The notes beneath the pieces were generated by a model. It was not told where the DNA came from, did no database searches, and saw nothing but the letters and a program-made list of their open reading frames with translations. DNA of 64,000 nucleotides from contig NZ_VFRP01000008.1 of the NCBI RefSeq assembly GCF_006385685.1, positions 97,803 to 161,802 on the forward strand, read 5' to 3'. Source of the DNA: Amaricoccus solimangrovi. GTDB lineage: Bacteria > Pseudomonadota > Alphaproteobacteria > Rhodobacterales > Rhodobacteraceae. Each line of letters begins with the position of its first letter. Positions within the stretch are counted from its first letter, which is position 1. The position numbers and the translations under genes are program-made. Below, one piece after another: positions 7,282 through 19,219 of this stretch.

Positions 7282-8109
7282 ATGCCGGTCATCGACGCGC
7301 ATTGCCACTTCTGGCGGCTCGATCGCGGCGATTACGGCTGGCTCGCCGGCACGGGCGGTCCGCTCGCCCCGATCCGCAGGGATTTCGCGCCCGGCGACTA
7401 TCCCGGCGCCGCGCGGATCATCGCCGTGCAGGCCGCGCCGACGCTCGCGGAGACGGACTACCTGCTCGGGCTCGCGCGCGCGCATGACGCGATCCTCGGC
7501 GTCGTCGGCTGGGTGGATCTCGCCGCGCCCGGCGCGGTCGCGGATCTCGCGGCGCGGGCCGGCGATCCCGCGCTTCTCGGCATCCGGCCGATGCTCCAGG
7601 ACATCGCGGAGACGGACTGGATCCTGACCGCGCCCCGGCCCGACGCGCTCGCCGCGCTCGCCGACCTCGGGCTCGCCTTCGACGCGCTCGTGACGACGCG
7701 CCACCTGCCCGCGCTCGCGCGCTTCGCGGCGGAGAACCCGGAGCTTCCGCTCGTCATCGACCACGCGGCGAAGCCCCGGCCGGGCGACGGCGCGGACTGG
7801 GAGGCGGGGATGCGGGCGCTCGCGGCGGATCCGAGGGTCCACTGCAAGCTCTCGGGCCTCCTGACCGAGCTTCCGGCCGAGGCGCTGCGCGATCCGGCCC
7901 CGGCGCTCGGCTCCGTCGTCGGCCGGCTGCTCGACTGGTTCGGGCCGGAACGGCTGATCTGGGGCAGCGACTGGCCGGTGCTGACGCTCGCCGCTCCTTA
8001 CGCGGACTGGGCCGCGCTGACCGAGAGGCTGCTCGGCGGGCTCACCGCCGCCGAGCGGGAGGGGATCATGGGCGGCAACGCCGCGCGCTTCTATGGAGTG
8101 GCCGCGTGA
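7282..8109 (+). CDS. Amidohydrolase-2 family lactonase, probable L-fuconolactonase
   Basis: 275 residues. Starts '[20 protein letters not shown]', the metal-binding HxH strand plus the WxL signature of fuconolactonase/rhamnonolactonase enzymes. Further metal and catalytic residues are visible in '[10 protein letters not shown]', 'VHCKLSGL' and '[10 protein letters not shown]'. It should hydrolyse L-fucono-1,5-lactone to L-fuconate in the cytoplasm. It is 21 bases after the SDR gene and overlaps the ABC ATPase start by 4 bases (GTGA). Confidence 0.85.
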   Translation: MPVIDAHCHFWRLDRGDYGWLAGTGGPLAPIRRDFAPGDYPGAARIIAVQAAPTLAETDYLLGLARAHDAILGVVGWVDLAAPGAVADLAARAGDPALLGIRPMLQDIAETDWILTAPRPDALAALADLGLAFDALVTTRHLPALARFAAENPELPLVIDHAAKPRPGDGADWEAGMRALAADPRVHCKLSGLLTELPAEALRDPAPALGSVVGRLLDWFGPERLIWGSDWPVLTLAAPYADWAALTERLLGGLTAAEREGIMGGNAARFYGVAA

Positions 8110-9602
8110 GCGAGCTGGTACGACTTGAAGGGATCGACAAGCATTTTCCCGGCGTCCACGCGCTCAGGGCGGTCGGCTTCGACCTCCGCCCGGGCGAGGT
8201 GCACGCGCTGATGGGCGAGAACGGCGCCGGGAAATCGACGCTGATGAAGGTGCTCTCCGGCGTCTACCAGCCCGACGGCGGCCGGATCCTGATCGACGGC
8301 GCCGAGGTCAGCCTGCCGACGCCGAAGGCCGCGCGCGATCTCGGCATCGGGATCATCCACCAGGAACTGGCGCTGATGCGCGACCTGACGGCGGCGCAGA
8401 ACATCTGGATCGGGCGCGAGCCCCGGCTCTCCTTCGGGCGGATCGACGAGGCGAGGCTGAACGCGGAGGCGGAGGCGATCTTCGCCACGATGCGCCTCGG
8501 GATCGATCCGCGCGCCCCCGTCGCGGGGCTCAGCATCGCGCTCCAGCAGATGGTGGAGATCGCCAAGGCGCTCTCCTTCCGCTCGCGCGTGCTCATCATG
8601 GACGAGCCAACGGCGGCGCTGAACGACGCCGAGATCGCCGAGCTCTTCACGATCGTCCGCCGGCTCCGGGCCGAGGGCGTCGGGATCATCTACATCAGCC
8701 ACAAGATGGACGAGATCAAGCGGGTCGCCGACCGGGTGACGGTGATGCGCGACGGCGCGACCGTGGGCACGGTGGAGGCCGCCGACACGCCGATCTCGCG
8801 CATCATCTCGATGATGGTGGGCCGCGAACTGACCGAGGAGAAGGCGGCCATCCCCGACCTCGCGGCCGCGCCCGCGGCGCTCGAGGTCAGCCATCTCTCG
8901 CGCGGCGCGGACCTGCGCGACATCGGCTTCACGCTGCGCAAGGGCGAGATCCTCGGCTTCGCCGGGCTCATGGGCGCCGGGCGCACCGAACTCGCCCGCG
9001 CGATCTTCGGCGCCGAACCGGCGGACACGGGCGAGATCCGCGTGCATGGCCGGCCCGTCACCATCCGGACGCCGCGCGACGCGGTGCGCGCCGGGATCGG
9101 CTATCTCTCGGAGGACCGCAAGCAGTACGGCCTCGCGCTCGGCCTCGACGTGCGGGCCAATATCGCGATGGCGAGCCTGCCGCGCTACGCCGACCGGATC
9201 GGCCGGATCGACGAGGGGGCGCTCGCCCGCGTCGCACGGGACTATATCCGGACCCTCGGCATCCGCACGCCGGACGACACGCGGGAGGTCCGGCTGCTCT
9301 CGGGCGGCAACCAGCAGAAGGTCGTGATCGCGAAATGGCTGCTGCGCGATTGCGACATCCTGATCTTCGACGAGCCGACGCGCGGCATCGACGTCGGCGC
9401 GAAGGCCGAGATCTACCGGCTGCTCAACGAACTCGCGGGCCTGGGCAAGGCGATTATCGTCATCTCCAGCGAACTGCCGGAGGTGCTGCGCCTCGCGCAC
9501 CGGATCGCGGTCATGTGCGAGGGACGGCTGACCGGCATCCTGCCCGGTGGCGCCTCGCAGGAGGAAATCATGGAACTCGCGACGGAGGGGATGGCGGCAT
9601 GA
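8106..9602 (+). CDS. Sugar ABC importer, tandem ATP-binding protein (RbsA/XylG type)
   Basis: 498 residues from a GTG overlapping the previous stop. There are two ATPase domains. The first has Walker [10 protein letters not shown] (~40) and Walker B '[11 protein letters not shown]'. The second has a degenerate Walker A (GLMGAGRTE) but an intact signature (LSGGNQQK) and Walker B '[16 protein letters not shown]'. This asymmetry is normal for CUT2 monosaccharide importers. It powers the permease at 9599 with the binding protein at 10643. L-fucose, or a relative such as L-galactose or D-arabinose, is inferred as substrate from the enclosing operon. Confidence 0.92.
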   Translation: MSELVRLEGIDKHFPGVHALRAVGFDLRPGEVHALMGENGAGKSTLMKVLSGVYQPDGGRILIDGAEVSLPTPKAARDLGIGIIHQELALMRDLTAAQNIWIGREPRLSFGRIDEARLNAEAEAIFATMRLGIDPRAPVAGLSIALQQMVEIAKALSFRSRVLIMDEPTAALNDAEIAELFTIVRRLRAEGVGIIYISHKMDEIKRVADRVTVMRDGATVGTVEAADTPISRIISMMVGRELTEEKAAIPDLAAAPAALEVSHLSRGADLRDIGFTLRKGEILGFAGLMGAGRTELARAIFGAEPADTGEIRVHGRPVTIRTPRDAVRAGIGYLSEDRKQYGLALGLDVRANIAMASLPRYADRIGRIDEGALARVARDYIRTLGIRTPDDTREVRLLSGGNQQKVVIAKWLLRDCDILIFDEPTRGIDVGAKAEIYRLLNELAGLGKAIIVISSELPEVLRLAHRIAVMCEGRLTGILPGGASQEEIMELATEGMAA

Positions 9603-10609
9603 GCGCGACCGGGACGGCGCAAAGCGGGACGACGACGGCGCGCGCCGCGCGGCGCTCGGGCGCGCAGCGGAAGCTCCTCGCCTTCGCGAGCCTGATCCTG
9701 CTCGTCGCGGGTTTCTCGATCGCCAGCCCGAACTTCTTCCAGCTTTCGAACATCATGGCGATCCTCCAGGCCGCCTCGGTCAACGGCGTGCTGGCGGTCG
9801 GGGTCACGCTCATCATCATCACCGGCGGCATCGACCTCTCGATCGGCACGCTGATGACCTTCTGCGCGGTGATGACCGGGGTCGTGCTGACCTGGGGCGG
9901 CATGCCGCTGCCGCTCGGGATCGCGGCGGCGCTCGCGACCGGCGCCTGCTGCGGCCTCGTCTCCGGCACGCTGGTCGCGAAGGCGAAGATCCCGCCCTTC
10001 ATCGCCACGCTCGGCATGATGCTGATCCTGAAGGGCCTGTCGCTCATCGTGACGGGAACGAAGCCGATCTACTTCAACGACACGCCGAGTTTCACGCTGA
10101 TCGCGCAGGGCTCGCTGATCGGCGCGGTGGTCCCGGCCTTTCCGGTGCCCAATGGCGTGCTGGTGCTCTTCGTCGTCGCCGCGGCCGTCGCCTGGATCCT
10201 CGGGCGGACCGTGCTCGGCCGCTACACCTTCGCCCTCGGCTCCAACGAGGAGGCGGCGCGGCTCTCGGGCGTCAACACCGACGGCTGGAAGATCGCGATC
10301 TACGCGCTCGCGGGCGGGATCGTCGGGATCGGCGGCCTGCTGATCGCGAGCCGGCTCAACTCGGCCCAGCCCGCGCTCGGCCTCGGCTACGAACTCGAGG
10401 CCATCGCCGCGGTGGTGATCGGCGGCACCTCGCTCTCGGGCGGGCGCGGCACGGTGCTCGGCACGCTGATCGGCGCGCTCATCATGGCGGTGCTGACCAA
10501 CGGGCTGCGCGTGATGTCGGTCGCGCCCGAATGGCAGACGGTGGTGACCGGGATCATCATCATCGTCGCGGTCTACGGCGACCAGCTTCGCCGCGGCGCG
10601 GCGCGCTGA
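9599..10609 (+). CDS. Sugar ABC importer, inner-membrane permease (RbsC type)
   Basis: 336 residues, ATGA overlap with the ATPase. The protein is hydrophobic with about nine membrane segments. The CUT2 hallmark '[20 protein letters not shown]' is at ~75-95 and '[20 protein letters not shown]' is at ~275-295. The N-terminal ~25 residues are cytoplasmic and Ala/Arg/Thr-rich. It forms the homodimeric channel of the importer. Confidence 0.92.
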   Translation: MSATGTAQSGTTTARAARRSGAQRKLLAFASLILLVAGFSIASPNFFQLSNIMAILQAASVNGVLAVGVTLIIITGGIDLSIGTLMTFCAVMTGVVLTWGGMPLPLGIAAALATGACCGLVSGTLVAKAKIPPFIATLGMMLILKGLSLIVTGTKPIYFNDTPSFTLIAQGSLIGAVVPAFPVPNGVLVLFVVAAAVAWILGRTVLGRYTFALGSNEEAARLSGVNTDGWKIAIYALAGGIVGIGGLLIASRLNSAQPALGLGYELEAIAAVVIGGTSLSGGRGTVLGTLIGALIMAVLTNGLRVMSVAPEWQTVVTGIIIIVAVYGDQLRRGAAR

Positions 10610-10642
10610 ACGGACAAGAACGTGAGCATCAGGGAGGAAAAC

Positions 10643-11590
10643 ATGTTCACCAGACGTGCCTTGCTCGGCGCCGCGGCGGCGCTCTCGCTGGCGGCGGGCG
10701 CGACCGGCGCCTTCGCCCAGGACCAGATGTACATCCCGCTCATCTCCAAGGGCTTCCAGCACCAGTTCTGGCAGGCGGTGAAGGCGGGCGCGGACAGGGC
10801 GGGGGCGGAACTCGGCGTCACGGTCAGCTTCGAGGGACCGGACAACGAGAGCCAGGTCGACAAGCAGATCGACATGCTCGCCGCCGCGCTCGCCAAGCAC
10901 CCGGCCGCGATCGGCTTCGCCGCGCTCGACAGCCAGGCGGCGATCCCGCTGCTGAGGCAGGCGCAAGAAGCCGACATCCCGGTCATCGCCTTCGACTCCG
11001 GCGTCGACAGCGACATTCCGGTGGCGACGGCGGCGACCGACAACCTCGCCGCCGCCGCGCTCGCCGCCGACAAGATGGCCGAGATGATCGGCGGCGCCGG
11101 GCCGGTCGCGGTGGTCGCCCACGACCAGACCTCGCGCACCGGCGTCGACCGGCGCGACGGTTTCGTGAACCGGATGAAGGAGGCGCATCCGGACGTCGAG
11201 ATCGTCGACATCGAATACGGCGGCGGCGACCATCTGCAATCGACCGAGATCACCAAGGCGATCCTGACCGCGCATCCCGACATCAAGGGCATCTTCGGCA
11301 CCAACGAGGGTTCGGCGATCGGCGTGGTGAACGGCGTCCGGGAATCCGGCGTGAAGGGCGTCACCGTCATCGGCTACGATTCCGGCAAGGCGCAGAAGGA
11401 TGCGATCCGCGACGGGCTGATGGCCGGCGCGATCACCCAGAACCCGGTCGGCATCGGCTACGAGACGGTGAAGGCCGCCGTCGCCGCCGCGAAGGGCGAG
11501 CCGGTGGAGAAGACCATCGATACGGGCTTCTTCTGGTACGACAAGACGAATATCGACGATCCGGAGATCGCCGCCGTTCTCTACGACTGA
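10643..11590 (+). CDS. Periplasmic sugar-binding protein of the fucose ABC importer (RbsB type)
   Basis: 315 residues. The ATG at 10643 has AGGGAGG 7 bases upstream; the GTG at 10622 lacks a site. Twin-Arg-containing signal peptide 'MFTRRALLGAAAALSLAAGA', cleavage probably after AFA. The mature protein is a type I sugar-binding fold: 'YIPLISKGFQHQFWQAVKAG', hinge segments 'VIAFDSGVD' and 'GVDRRDGFVNR', and 'GTNEGSAIGVVNG'. It delivers sugar to the 8106/9599 transporter. The 57-base gap that follows has no clear terminator, so the downstream enzymes are probably in the same transcript. Confidence 0.9.
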   Translation: MFTRRALLGAAAALSLAAGATGAFAQDQMYIPLISKGFQHQFWQAVKAGADRAGAELGVTVSFEGPDNESQVDKQIDMLAAALAKHPAAIGFAALDSQAAIPLLRQAQEADIPVIAFDSGVDSDIPVATAATDNLAAAALAADKMAEMIGGAGPVAVVAHDQTSRTGVDRRDGFVNRMKEAHPDVEIVDIEYGGGDHLQSTEITKAILTAHPDIKGIFGTNEGSAIGVVNGVRESGVKGVTVIGYDSGKAQKDAIRDGLMAGAITQNPVGIGYETVKAAVAAAKGEPVEKTIDTGFFWYDKTNIDDPEIAAVLYD

Positions 11591-11646
11591 CCACCCCGAG
11601 GAAATGGCCGGGGGCGCCCGCCCCCGGACCGGAGAATGAGGATATC

Positions 11647-12485
11647 ATGAAACTGTTGCGCTATGGCCCGCCGGGTCAGGAAAAGCCGGGCCTGCTCGAC
11701 GCGGCCGGCACGATCCGCGATCTCTCGGCCCAGGTCGACGACATCGCGGGCGACGCGCTGCTGCCCGAGGGTCTGGCGCGGCTCGCGGCGCTCGATCCCG
11801 AAAGCCTGCCACGGGTCGAGGGCGCGCCCCGGATCGGGCCCTGCGTCGGCCGCGTCGGCAAGTTCATCTGCATCGGGCTCAACTACGCCGACCACGCCGC
11901 CGAGAGCGGGCTGCCGGTGCCCGACGAGCCGGTGGTCTTCAGCAAGTGGACCTCCGCCATCTGCGGCCCGAACGACGACGTGGAGATCCCGCGCGGCTCG
12001 ACCAAGACCGACTGGGAGGTCGAGCTTGGCGTCGTGATCGGCAAGGGCGGGCGCTACATCGATGAGGCCGACGCGCTCTCCCATGTCGCGGGCTACTGCG
12101 TGGTGAACGACGTCTCCGAGCGCGAATGGCAGATCGAACGCGGCGGCACCTGGGACAAGGGCAAGGGCTGCGACACCTTCGGTCCGCTCGGCCCCTGGCT
12201 GGTCACGCCCGCCTCGGCCGGCGACATCGACAACCTCGCGATGTGGCTCGAGGTGGACGGCAACCGCTACCAGAGCGGCTCGACCGCGACGATGATCTTC
12301 AAGGTGCCCGCGATCATCGCCTATCTCTCGCGCTTCCTGTCGCTCCAGCCGGGCGACGTGATCTCGACCGGCACGCCGCCGGGCGTCGGCCTCGGCATGA
12401 AGCCGCCGGTCTATCTCAAGGGCGGCGAGGTGATGCGGCTCGGGATCGAGAACCTGGGCGAGCAGGAGCAGAAGGTCGTGCGCCC

Positions 12486-12489
<4 letters not shown>
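11647..12489 (+). CDS. Fumarylacetoacetate-hydrolase-family enzyme, probable 2,4-diketo-3-deoxy-L-fuconate hydrolase
   Basis: 280 residues. Begins 'MKLLRYGPPGQEKPGLLDA', the usual head of this subgroup. FAH-fold motifs: 'FICIGLNYADHAAESG', 'PRGSTKTDWEVELGVVIGKG' with the acidic metal ligands, and 'DVISTGTPPGVGLGMKPP'. In the oxidative L-fucose pathway it cleaves the diketo acid to pyruvate and L-lactate. Ureidoglycolate lyases look similar, but the surrounding fuconolactonase and fuconate dehydratase decide the assignment. The stop overlaps the next start (ATGA). Confidence 0.85.
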
Positions 12490-14536
<2,047 letters not shown>

Positions 14537-14676
14537 TCCGGCCGGCGCGCGCCTCCTGCGATACCCCTTCGGCCCGGCTTCCGCGGCCCCGCGCCGCCGC
14601 GGGCCGGGGCTTGGCCCCTCCCCGCCTTATCGATTAGGTGGTCCGACGGGGTCGAGACGACGATCAAGGGGGGAAG

Positions 14677-15717
14677 ATGAGGCCAGAGGACAGGAAGGAC
14701 CCGACCGCCGCCTTCCCGGACGGCCCGCCCCCCGCCCCTGGGGAGCACAGGACGGATCCGCCCTCCCGGCGCGCGCGGATCCACCAGATCCTCGAGCAGC
14801 CGAGCCGGACGGACAGGCTGTCCTGGGCGGTCGAACTCGGTCTCATCGCCCTCGTGCTCGCCAATGTCATCGGGGTCGCGCTCGAAACCGAACCGGCGCT
14901 GCATGCCGAATACCGCTGGGAATTCTTCCTGTTCGACGCGCTCTCGGTCGGGATCTTCACCGTCGAATACGCGCTGCGCCTCTGGGTCAGTCCAGAGGGC
15001 AATCCGAGAAAGCCGCCCTGGCGGGCGCGGCTGCGCTACGCGCGCACGCCGATGGCGCTGGTCGACCTCGTCGCGATCCTGCCCTTCTATCTCGCGCTGG
15101 TCTTCCCGCTGAACCTCCAGGCGCTCCGTGTCCTGCGCCTCTTCCGGGTCTACAAGCTCGCGCGCTACTCCCCCGCGCTGGCGGTGCTCATGTCGGTGAT
15201 CCGCGAGGAGGCCGCCTCGCTGGCGGCGGCCTTCTCTATCCTCGCGATCCTGCTCGTCTTCGCCGCCACCGGCGCCTATTTCGTCGAACGCGCGGCCCAG
15301 CCGGAGAATTTCGGCTCGATCCCCGAGGCGATGTGGTGGGCGATCGTCACGCTGACGACGGTGGGCTACGGCGACGTCACCCCCGTCACGGCGGCCGGAA
15401 GGATCTTCGGCGCCTTCGTCACCGTGCTCGGCGTCGGCGTGGCGGCGCTTCCCGCCGGTATCCTCGCCAGCGGCCTCGCCGATCACCTGCGCCGCCGCCG
15501 CGATCACCTGCGGATCCAGTTCCGCCTCGCGCTCGAGGACGGGAAGATGGACCTCACCGAGGGCCGCGCGATCGAACGGCTCCGGGGCGAACTCGGCATC
15601 AGCCACGACATCGCCCGCGCGATCTACGACGAGGTGCTGCTGAAGCGCCGGCGCGACGGCGAGGTGGTCTGCCCCAGATGCGGCCACCGGATCCGGCGCG
15701 CCGAGCCGGCCGAATGA
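14677..15717 (+). CDS. Voltage-gated potassium channel (6-TM ion transporter)
   Basis: 346 residues. The ATG at 14677 is preceded by AAGGGGGG. S1-S4 span ~50-165, with the sensor 'LQALRVLRLFRVYKLARY' (Arg every third residue). The pore has the filter TVGYGD in 'WWAIVTLTTVGYGDVTPVTA'. S6 ends in 'ALPAGILASGLADHLRRRR'. The soluble C-terminal tail holds a single CPRCG pair, a half zinc ribbon that may pair between subunits. The protein tetramerises in the inner membrane. It appears to be a single-gene unit between the fucose operon and a converging symporter. Confidence 0.9.
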   Translation: MRPEDRKDPTAAFPDGPPPAPGEHRTDPPSRRARIHQILEQPSRTDRLSWAVELGLIALVLANVIGVALETEPALHAEYRWEFFLFDALSVGIFTVEYALRLWVSPEGNPRKPPWRARLRYARTPMALVDLVAILPFYLALVFPLNLQALRVLRLFRVYKLARYSPALAVLMSVIREEAASLAAAFSILAILLVFAATGAYFVERAAQPENFGSIPEAMWWAIVTLTTVGYGDVTPVTAAGRIFGAFVTVLGVGVAALPAGILASGLADHLRRRRDHLRIQFRLALEDGKMDLTEGRAIERLRGELGISHDIARAIYDEVLLKRRRDGEVVCPRCGHRIRRAEPAE

Positions 15718-15721
15718 GCCT

Positions 15722-15747
15722 CCCGGCCCGTCCGGAGACGGGCCGGG
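15722..15747. terminator. Shared hairpin terminator between K+ channel and symporter genes
   Basis: Perfect 11-bp stem CCCGGCCCGTC / GACGGGCCGGG with loop CGGA, placed between converging stops (15717 and 15758). It lacks a T-tract, as is common in this GC range. Confidence 0.6.
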
Positions 15748-15757
15748 ACGGGCGGGG

Positions 15758-17104
15758 TCACTCCGCCGGATGCGGCCTCGCATGGGTGGCGAGCGCCGCC
15801 TCGGCCGCGGGATCGATCCCGAGCGATTCCGCGTCGCCCGCCGCCGGATCGCCATAGACCGCGAGATCCATCTTGCCCTCGCTCTTGGCCACGATGGTCG
15901 AGACCACCGCGTCGCCGGTGATGTTGACCGCGGTCCGGATCATGTCCATCAGCCGGTCGACGCCGAGGATCAGCGCGATCCCCTCGACCGGCAGGCCGAC
16001 CTGCGTCAGCACCATGGTCAGCATGACGAGCCCGACCCCCGGCACGCCCGCCGTGCCGATCGAGGCCAGCACCGCCATCGCGATCACCGTGAGATAGCCG
16101 CCGAGGCCGAGGTCGATGCCGTAGACATTGGCGAGGAAGACCGTCGCCACGCCCTGCATGATCGCGGTCCCGTCCATGTTGATCGTCGCGCCGAAGGGCA
16201 CGGTGAAGGAGGCGACCGAATTGTCGACGCCCATCCGCTCCGTCACGCAGCGCATCGTCACCGGGATCGTCGCGTTCGAGCTCGCCGTCGAGAAGGCGAA
16301 GAGCTGCGCCGGACGGATCTTGCGCATGAAGGGCACCGGGTTGAGACCCGAGAAGACCTTCAGGATCACCATCAGCGTGACGAAGAGATGCAGGAAGAGC
16401 GAGCCGACCAGCGTCGCCACATAGGCGAGGACCGGCACGAACAGGTCGATCCCCTGCTCCGCGAAGACCTTGGCGATCAGGCAGAAGACGCCGTAGGGCG
16501 CGAAATGCATGACGATGCCGACGACCTTCATCATCAGCTCGTTCATGTATTCGCAGGCCCGCGCGAAACCCGCGGATTCCTCGCCGAGCATCACCGCGGC
16601 GATGCCGACGACGATCACGTAGAAGATGATCTGGAGCATGTCGCCATTGGTGAAGGCCGCGACCGGGTTGCCCGGCACGATGTTGGCGAAGACCTCCCAG
16701 ACCGAGGGCGCCTCCGCCGCGGTCACGCCGCTCGCGTCGACCCCCTCCATGACGAAGCCCTGCCCGGGTCCGACGAGCAGCGCGATGCCGATCGCGATGG
16801 CGATCGCGATCGCCGTGGTGAGGATGTAGAGCGCGAAGGACTTGCCCCCCACGCGCCCCAGCACGCGGATGTCGCCGATCCCCATCACCCCGGTCAGGAG
16901 GGAGAAGATGACGAGAGGCACGACGAGCATCTTCAGCGCGTTGACGAACATCTTGCCGACCATCGCGAAGAGCCCGCCGACGATCTGCTCGTCGATGAAG
17001 GGCGAGCCGATCCGGTTCGCGATCAGCCCGACCGCGACGCCGAGCACCATGCCGAGCATGATCTTGGTTGTGAGAGACATCTTCCTGGCCGTGGTGGTAG
17101 TCAT
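15758..17104 (-). CDS. Dicarboxylate/amino acid:cation symporter (DAACS, GltP/DctA type)
   Basis: 448 residues started at 17104, with AAGGGG about 9 bases upstream. Eight membrane helices plus two re-entrant hairpins are expected. The first hairpin is 'FSTASSNATIPVTMRCV' (serine-rich) and helix 7 carries the sodium/substrate motif NMDGTA. The second hairpin is 'ASIGTAGVPGVGLVMLTMVL' and helix 8 is 'RTAVNITGDAVVSTIVAKSE', with the conserved Asp and Asn. It imports glutamate, aspartate or C4-dicarboxylates with Na+ or H+; the substrate cannot be fixed from sequence. Monocistronic. Confidence 0.92.
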   Translation of the reverse strand: MTTTTARKMSLTTKIMLGMVLGVAVGLIANRIGSPFIDEQIVGGLFAMVGKMFVNALKMLVVPLVIFSLLTGVMGIGDIRVLGRVGGKSFALYILTTAIAIAIAIGIALLVGPGQGFVMEGVDASGVTAAEAPSVWEVFANIVPGNPVAAFTNGDMLQIIFYVIVVGIAAVMLGEESAGFARACEYMNELMMKVVGIVMHFAPYGVFCLIAKVFAEQGIDLFVPVLAYVATLVGSLFLHLFVTLMVILKVFSGLNPVPFMRKIRPAQLFAFSTASSNATIPVTMRCVTERMGVDNSVASFTVPFGATINMDGTAIMQGVATVFLANVYGIDLGLGGYLTVIAMAVLASIGTAGVPGVGLVMLTMVLTQVGLPVEGIALILGVDRLMDMIRTAVNITGDAVVSTIVAKSEGKMDLAVYGDPAAGDAESLGIDPAAEAALATHARPHPAE

Positions 17105-17279
17105 GCCTGATCCCCTTTCCTGGCCCGTGACGATTTCGTGATGCCGGAAGAAGATACAGCCTCGGCGCTCAAAATCGAGGCCTCGTGACGGGAAGAGGCG
17201 GAATCGCGGGCGAACCGGCACGAACCGACGCCGCGACTCCGCCCGTTTGCCCATTTGATCGGCGGAACCCGAAGGCCGC

Positions 17280-17298
17280 CCTTCCCCGCGCGGGAAGG
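17280..17298 (-). terminator. Short hairpin after the VOC gene
   Basis: Inverted repeat CCTTCCC / GGGAAGG with a 5-base GC loop, about 22 bases beyond the VOC stop codon. No T-tract. Bases 17105-17320 otherwise hold no gene. Confidence 0.35.
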
Positions 17299-17320
17299 AC
17301 GGCGGCCCGAGGCGTGAGGA

Positions 17321-17752
17321 TCAGGAGGGGCGCGCGCCCGGCTCGTTCACCGCCCAGTCGAGGCCGAAGGGATCGCGCAGCATGCCCCAGCGGTCGCCCC
17401 AGAACATCCTCTCGAAGGGCATCACCACCTCGCAGCCGGCCGCCACCGCGCGGTCCCACCATGCCTGTCCGTCCGCGACGACGAGCTGGAGATGGAAACC
17501 CTGGGGCCGCCTCGGCGCCTGCCCCTCGGCGCACATCCCCGTCATCATCAGCGCGCCGCCGTTGATCTCGAGCTGGACATGCATGATCCCGCCGCTCGCC
17601 GCGTCGGCGAACCGGCCGATCTCGCGCGCGGCGAAGGCCCGGGCGTAGAAATCCGCCGCCTCGCCGGCCTTGCCGGGCATCGAGACATAGGGAATGACCC
17701 CGAGCATCACCCGGGGGGCGAAGGCGGGCGTCTCCATCGTCGTCTCGGCCAT
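17321..17752 (-). CDS. VOC-superfamily (glyoxalase-like / PhnB-type) protein
   Basis: 143 residues. GGAGGAAG precedes the ATG at 17752. Two beta-alpha-beta-beta-beta halves: 'IPYVSMPGKAGEAADFYARA' opens the first, and 'FHLQLVVADGQAWWDRAVAA' with 'MFWGDRWGMLRDPFGLDWAV' forms the second. The tail 'RDPFGLDWAV' is typical of PhnB/YdcJ-like proteins, which bind a metal or a small hydrophobic ligand. The reaction is unknown. It lies 46 bases after the TetR gene in the same transcript and so is probably the protein whose level that repressor sets. Confidence 0.82.
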   Translation of the reverse strand: MAETTMETPAFAPRVMLGVIPYVSMPGKAGEAADFYARAFAAREIGRFADAASGGIMHVQLEINGGALMMTGMCAEGQAPRRPQGFHLQLVVADGQAWWDRAVAAGCEVVMPFERMFWGDRWGMLRDPFGLDWAVNEPGARPS

Positions 17753-17798
17753 TGATCTTCCTCCCCTGTCGCTCCGGCCCTTGCCCGGCCGGAGGGTG

Positions 17799-18404
17799 TC
17801 ACGCCTCGCGCCGGAACAGGAGGCGCAGGTAGCGCGCGAGGTGATCGACGCCGCGCCGCGCGGCCTCCGGATCCCCCGTCGCCTTGGCAAGCACGAATCC
17901 GCCCTGCAGCACCGCCTGGACATGGAGCGCGAGGCCTCCGGCCTCCGCCCCGTCGCGCCCGGCGGCTTCGAGCGCGGCCCGGATGTCGGGTTCGAGGCGC
18001 GCCGCGTGGCCGGTGATCCCCTCGGCGCAGGCGGCGCGGATCGCCTCCGAACTCGCATAGGCCTCCTGCGCCATCGTGCCGAGCAGGCAGGTGAATTCCT
18101 CGAACGGGCCGTCGATGATCGCCCGGCGCAGCGCGACATAGCCGAGCACGCGCTCGGCGGGATCGGCGCGCGTCGTCCAGTCCGCCGCGAAGAGCCCCTC
18201 CGCCAGCGCGCCGAAATGCGCCGCCGCGGCGACCGCCAGCGCCTCCTTGGAGCGGAAGTGATGGAAGAAGGCGCCTTTGGTCACCCCCGCCGCGCGGCAG
18301 AGCTCGTCGACCGAGGTCGCCGCGTAGCCCTGGCGGCGGATCACCGTCAGCGCGGCGTCGAGCAGCTTCAGGCGGGCATCCTTGCGCGGGAGGGGCTGGG
18401 TCAT
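17799..18404 (-). CDS. TetR-family repressor, autoregulated, controlling the VOC gene
   Basis: 201 residues. N-terminal helix-turn-helix at ~10-55 ('VIRRQGYAATSVDELCRAAG', 'VTKGAFFHHFRSKEALA'), followed by an all-helical ligand domain with 'FEEFTCLLGTMAQEAYASSE', similar to the AcrR/NemR-like group that senses electrophiles or drugs. An 18-base near-palindrome sits 10 bases upstream of its start. The only other gene in the unit is the VOC protein, so a detoxification response is a reasonable guess. Confidence 0.9.
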   Translation of the reverse strand: MTQPLPRKDARLKLLDAALTVIRRQGYAATSVDELCRAAGVTKGAFFHHFRSKEALAVAAAAHFGALAEGLFAADWTTRADPAERVLGYVALRRAIIDGPFEEFTCLLGTMAQEAYASSEAIRAACAEGITGHAARLEPDIRAALEAAGRDGAEAGGLALHVQAVLQGGFVLAKATGDPEAARRGVDHLARYLRLLFRREA

Positions 18405-18413
18405 GCGCGCAAC

Positions 18414-18431
18414 ATACCAACTGGTCGGTAT
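18414..18431 (-). promoter_or_regulatory. TetR operator
   Basis: ATACCAACTGGTCGGTAT, a near-perfect palindrome (one mismatched pair) of the ACCNACNNGTNGGT class used by many TetR regulators. It lies 10 bases upstream of the TetR start codon, which predicts autorepression of the tetR-VOC unit. Confidence 0.75.
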
Positions 18432-18457
18432 GACGTCAAGCCGGGGGCGGCGCGGGA

Positions 18458-19219
18458 CTACCCGCCCCGCGCTTCCTCCCCGAGCCGGCGGGCGGCGCGG
18501 TCGACGGCCGCGTGCAGGGCCACGGTGAAGACCGCGAGCACGAGGAGCGCCGCGAACATCAGATCCGTCTTCGCCCGGCCGTTGGCGAGCAGCATCAGGT
18601 AGCCGAGCCCCCGCGAGGAGCCGACCCATTCGCCGATCACCGCGCCGATCGGCGCGTAGACCGCGGCGAGCCGCAGCCCGGAGGCGAGCGAGGGCAGCGC
18701 CGCCGGGATCCGCACCCGCCGCATGATCCCGGCCGGCGTCGCGCCCATGCAGCGCGCGAGGTCGAGATAGCCGGCGGGCGTCGCCATCAGCCCGTCGAGA
18801 AAGGCCGAGGTGACGGGGAAGAAGATGATCAGCACCGCCATCACCACCTTCGCCGTCAGCCCGTAGCCGAGCCAGAGCGTCAGCAGCGGCGCCAGCGCGA
18901 AGACCGGCACCGCCTGCGAGAAGACGAGCGCCGGCCGCGCCAGCGACCGCGCGAGCGGCGAGGCCGCGAGCCCGACCGCCGTCGCCGCGCCGAGCAGCGT
19001 GCCGAGCGCGAGGCCGAGCAGCACCTCGGTGATCGTCGTGAGCGCGTGGCTCGCGATCAGCGCCCGGTTCACCCAGAGCGCCACCGCCACCCGCGCCGGC
19101 CCCGGCAGGATGAAGGGCGGCGTGCCGGCGAGGCTCACCACCGCCTGCCAGAGCGCGAGGCCGATGAGCGCCGCGAGCATGGTCCGTCCGGCCGGTCCCA
19201 GCCGCGATCCGCCGCTCAT
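18458..19219 (-). CDS. thiX: ABC permease of the thiamine-precursor importer
   Basis: 253 residues, six membrane helices, with the EAA loop 'MGATPAGIMRRVRIPAALPS' that contacts the ATPase. It belongs to the SsuC/TauC/ThiX permease group. It is last in the riboswitch-controlled thiamine operon and overlaps thiZ (ATGA). With the NMT1-type binding protein and the ATPase it should import a pyrimidine thiamine precursor or breakdown product; the presence of tenA favours this over sulfonate transport. Confidence 0.85.
   Translation of the reverse strand: MSGGSRLGPAGRTMLAALIGLALWQAVVSLAGTPPFILPGPARVAVALWVNRALIASHALTTITEVLLGLALGTLLGAATAVGLAASPLARSLARPALVFSQAVPVFALAPLLTLWLGYGLTAKVVMAVLIIFFPVTSAFLDGLMATPAGYLDLARCMGATPAGIMRRVRIPAALPSLASGLRLAAVYAPIGAVIGEWVGSSRGLGYLMLLANGRAKTDLMFAALLVLAVFTVALHAAVDRAARRLGEEARGG

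Noticed and set aside
17280..17298. CCTTCCC/GGGAAGG as a fourth partition palindrome
   Set aside because: Lacks the GAAAC flank and the central CCGCGG; better explained as a hairpin after the VOC gene.
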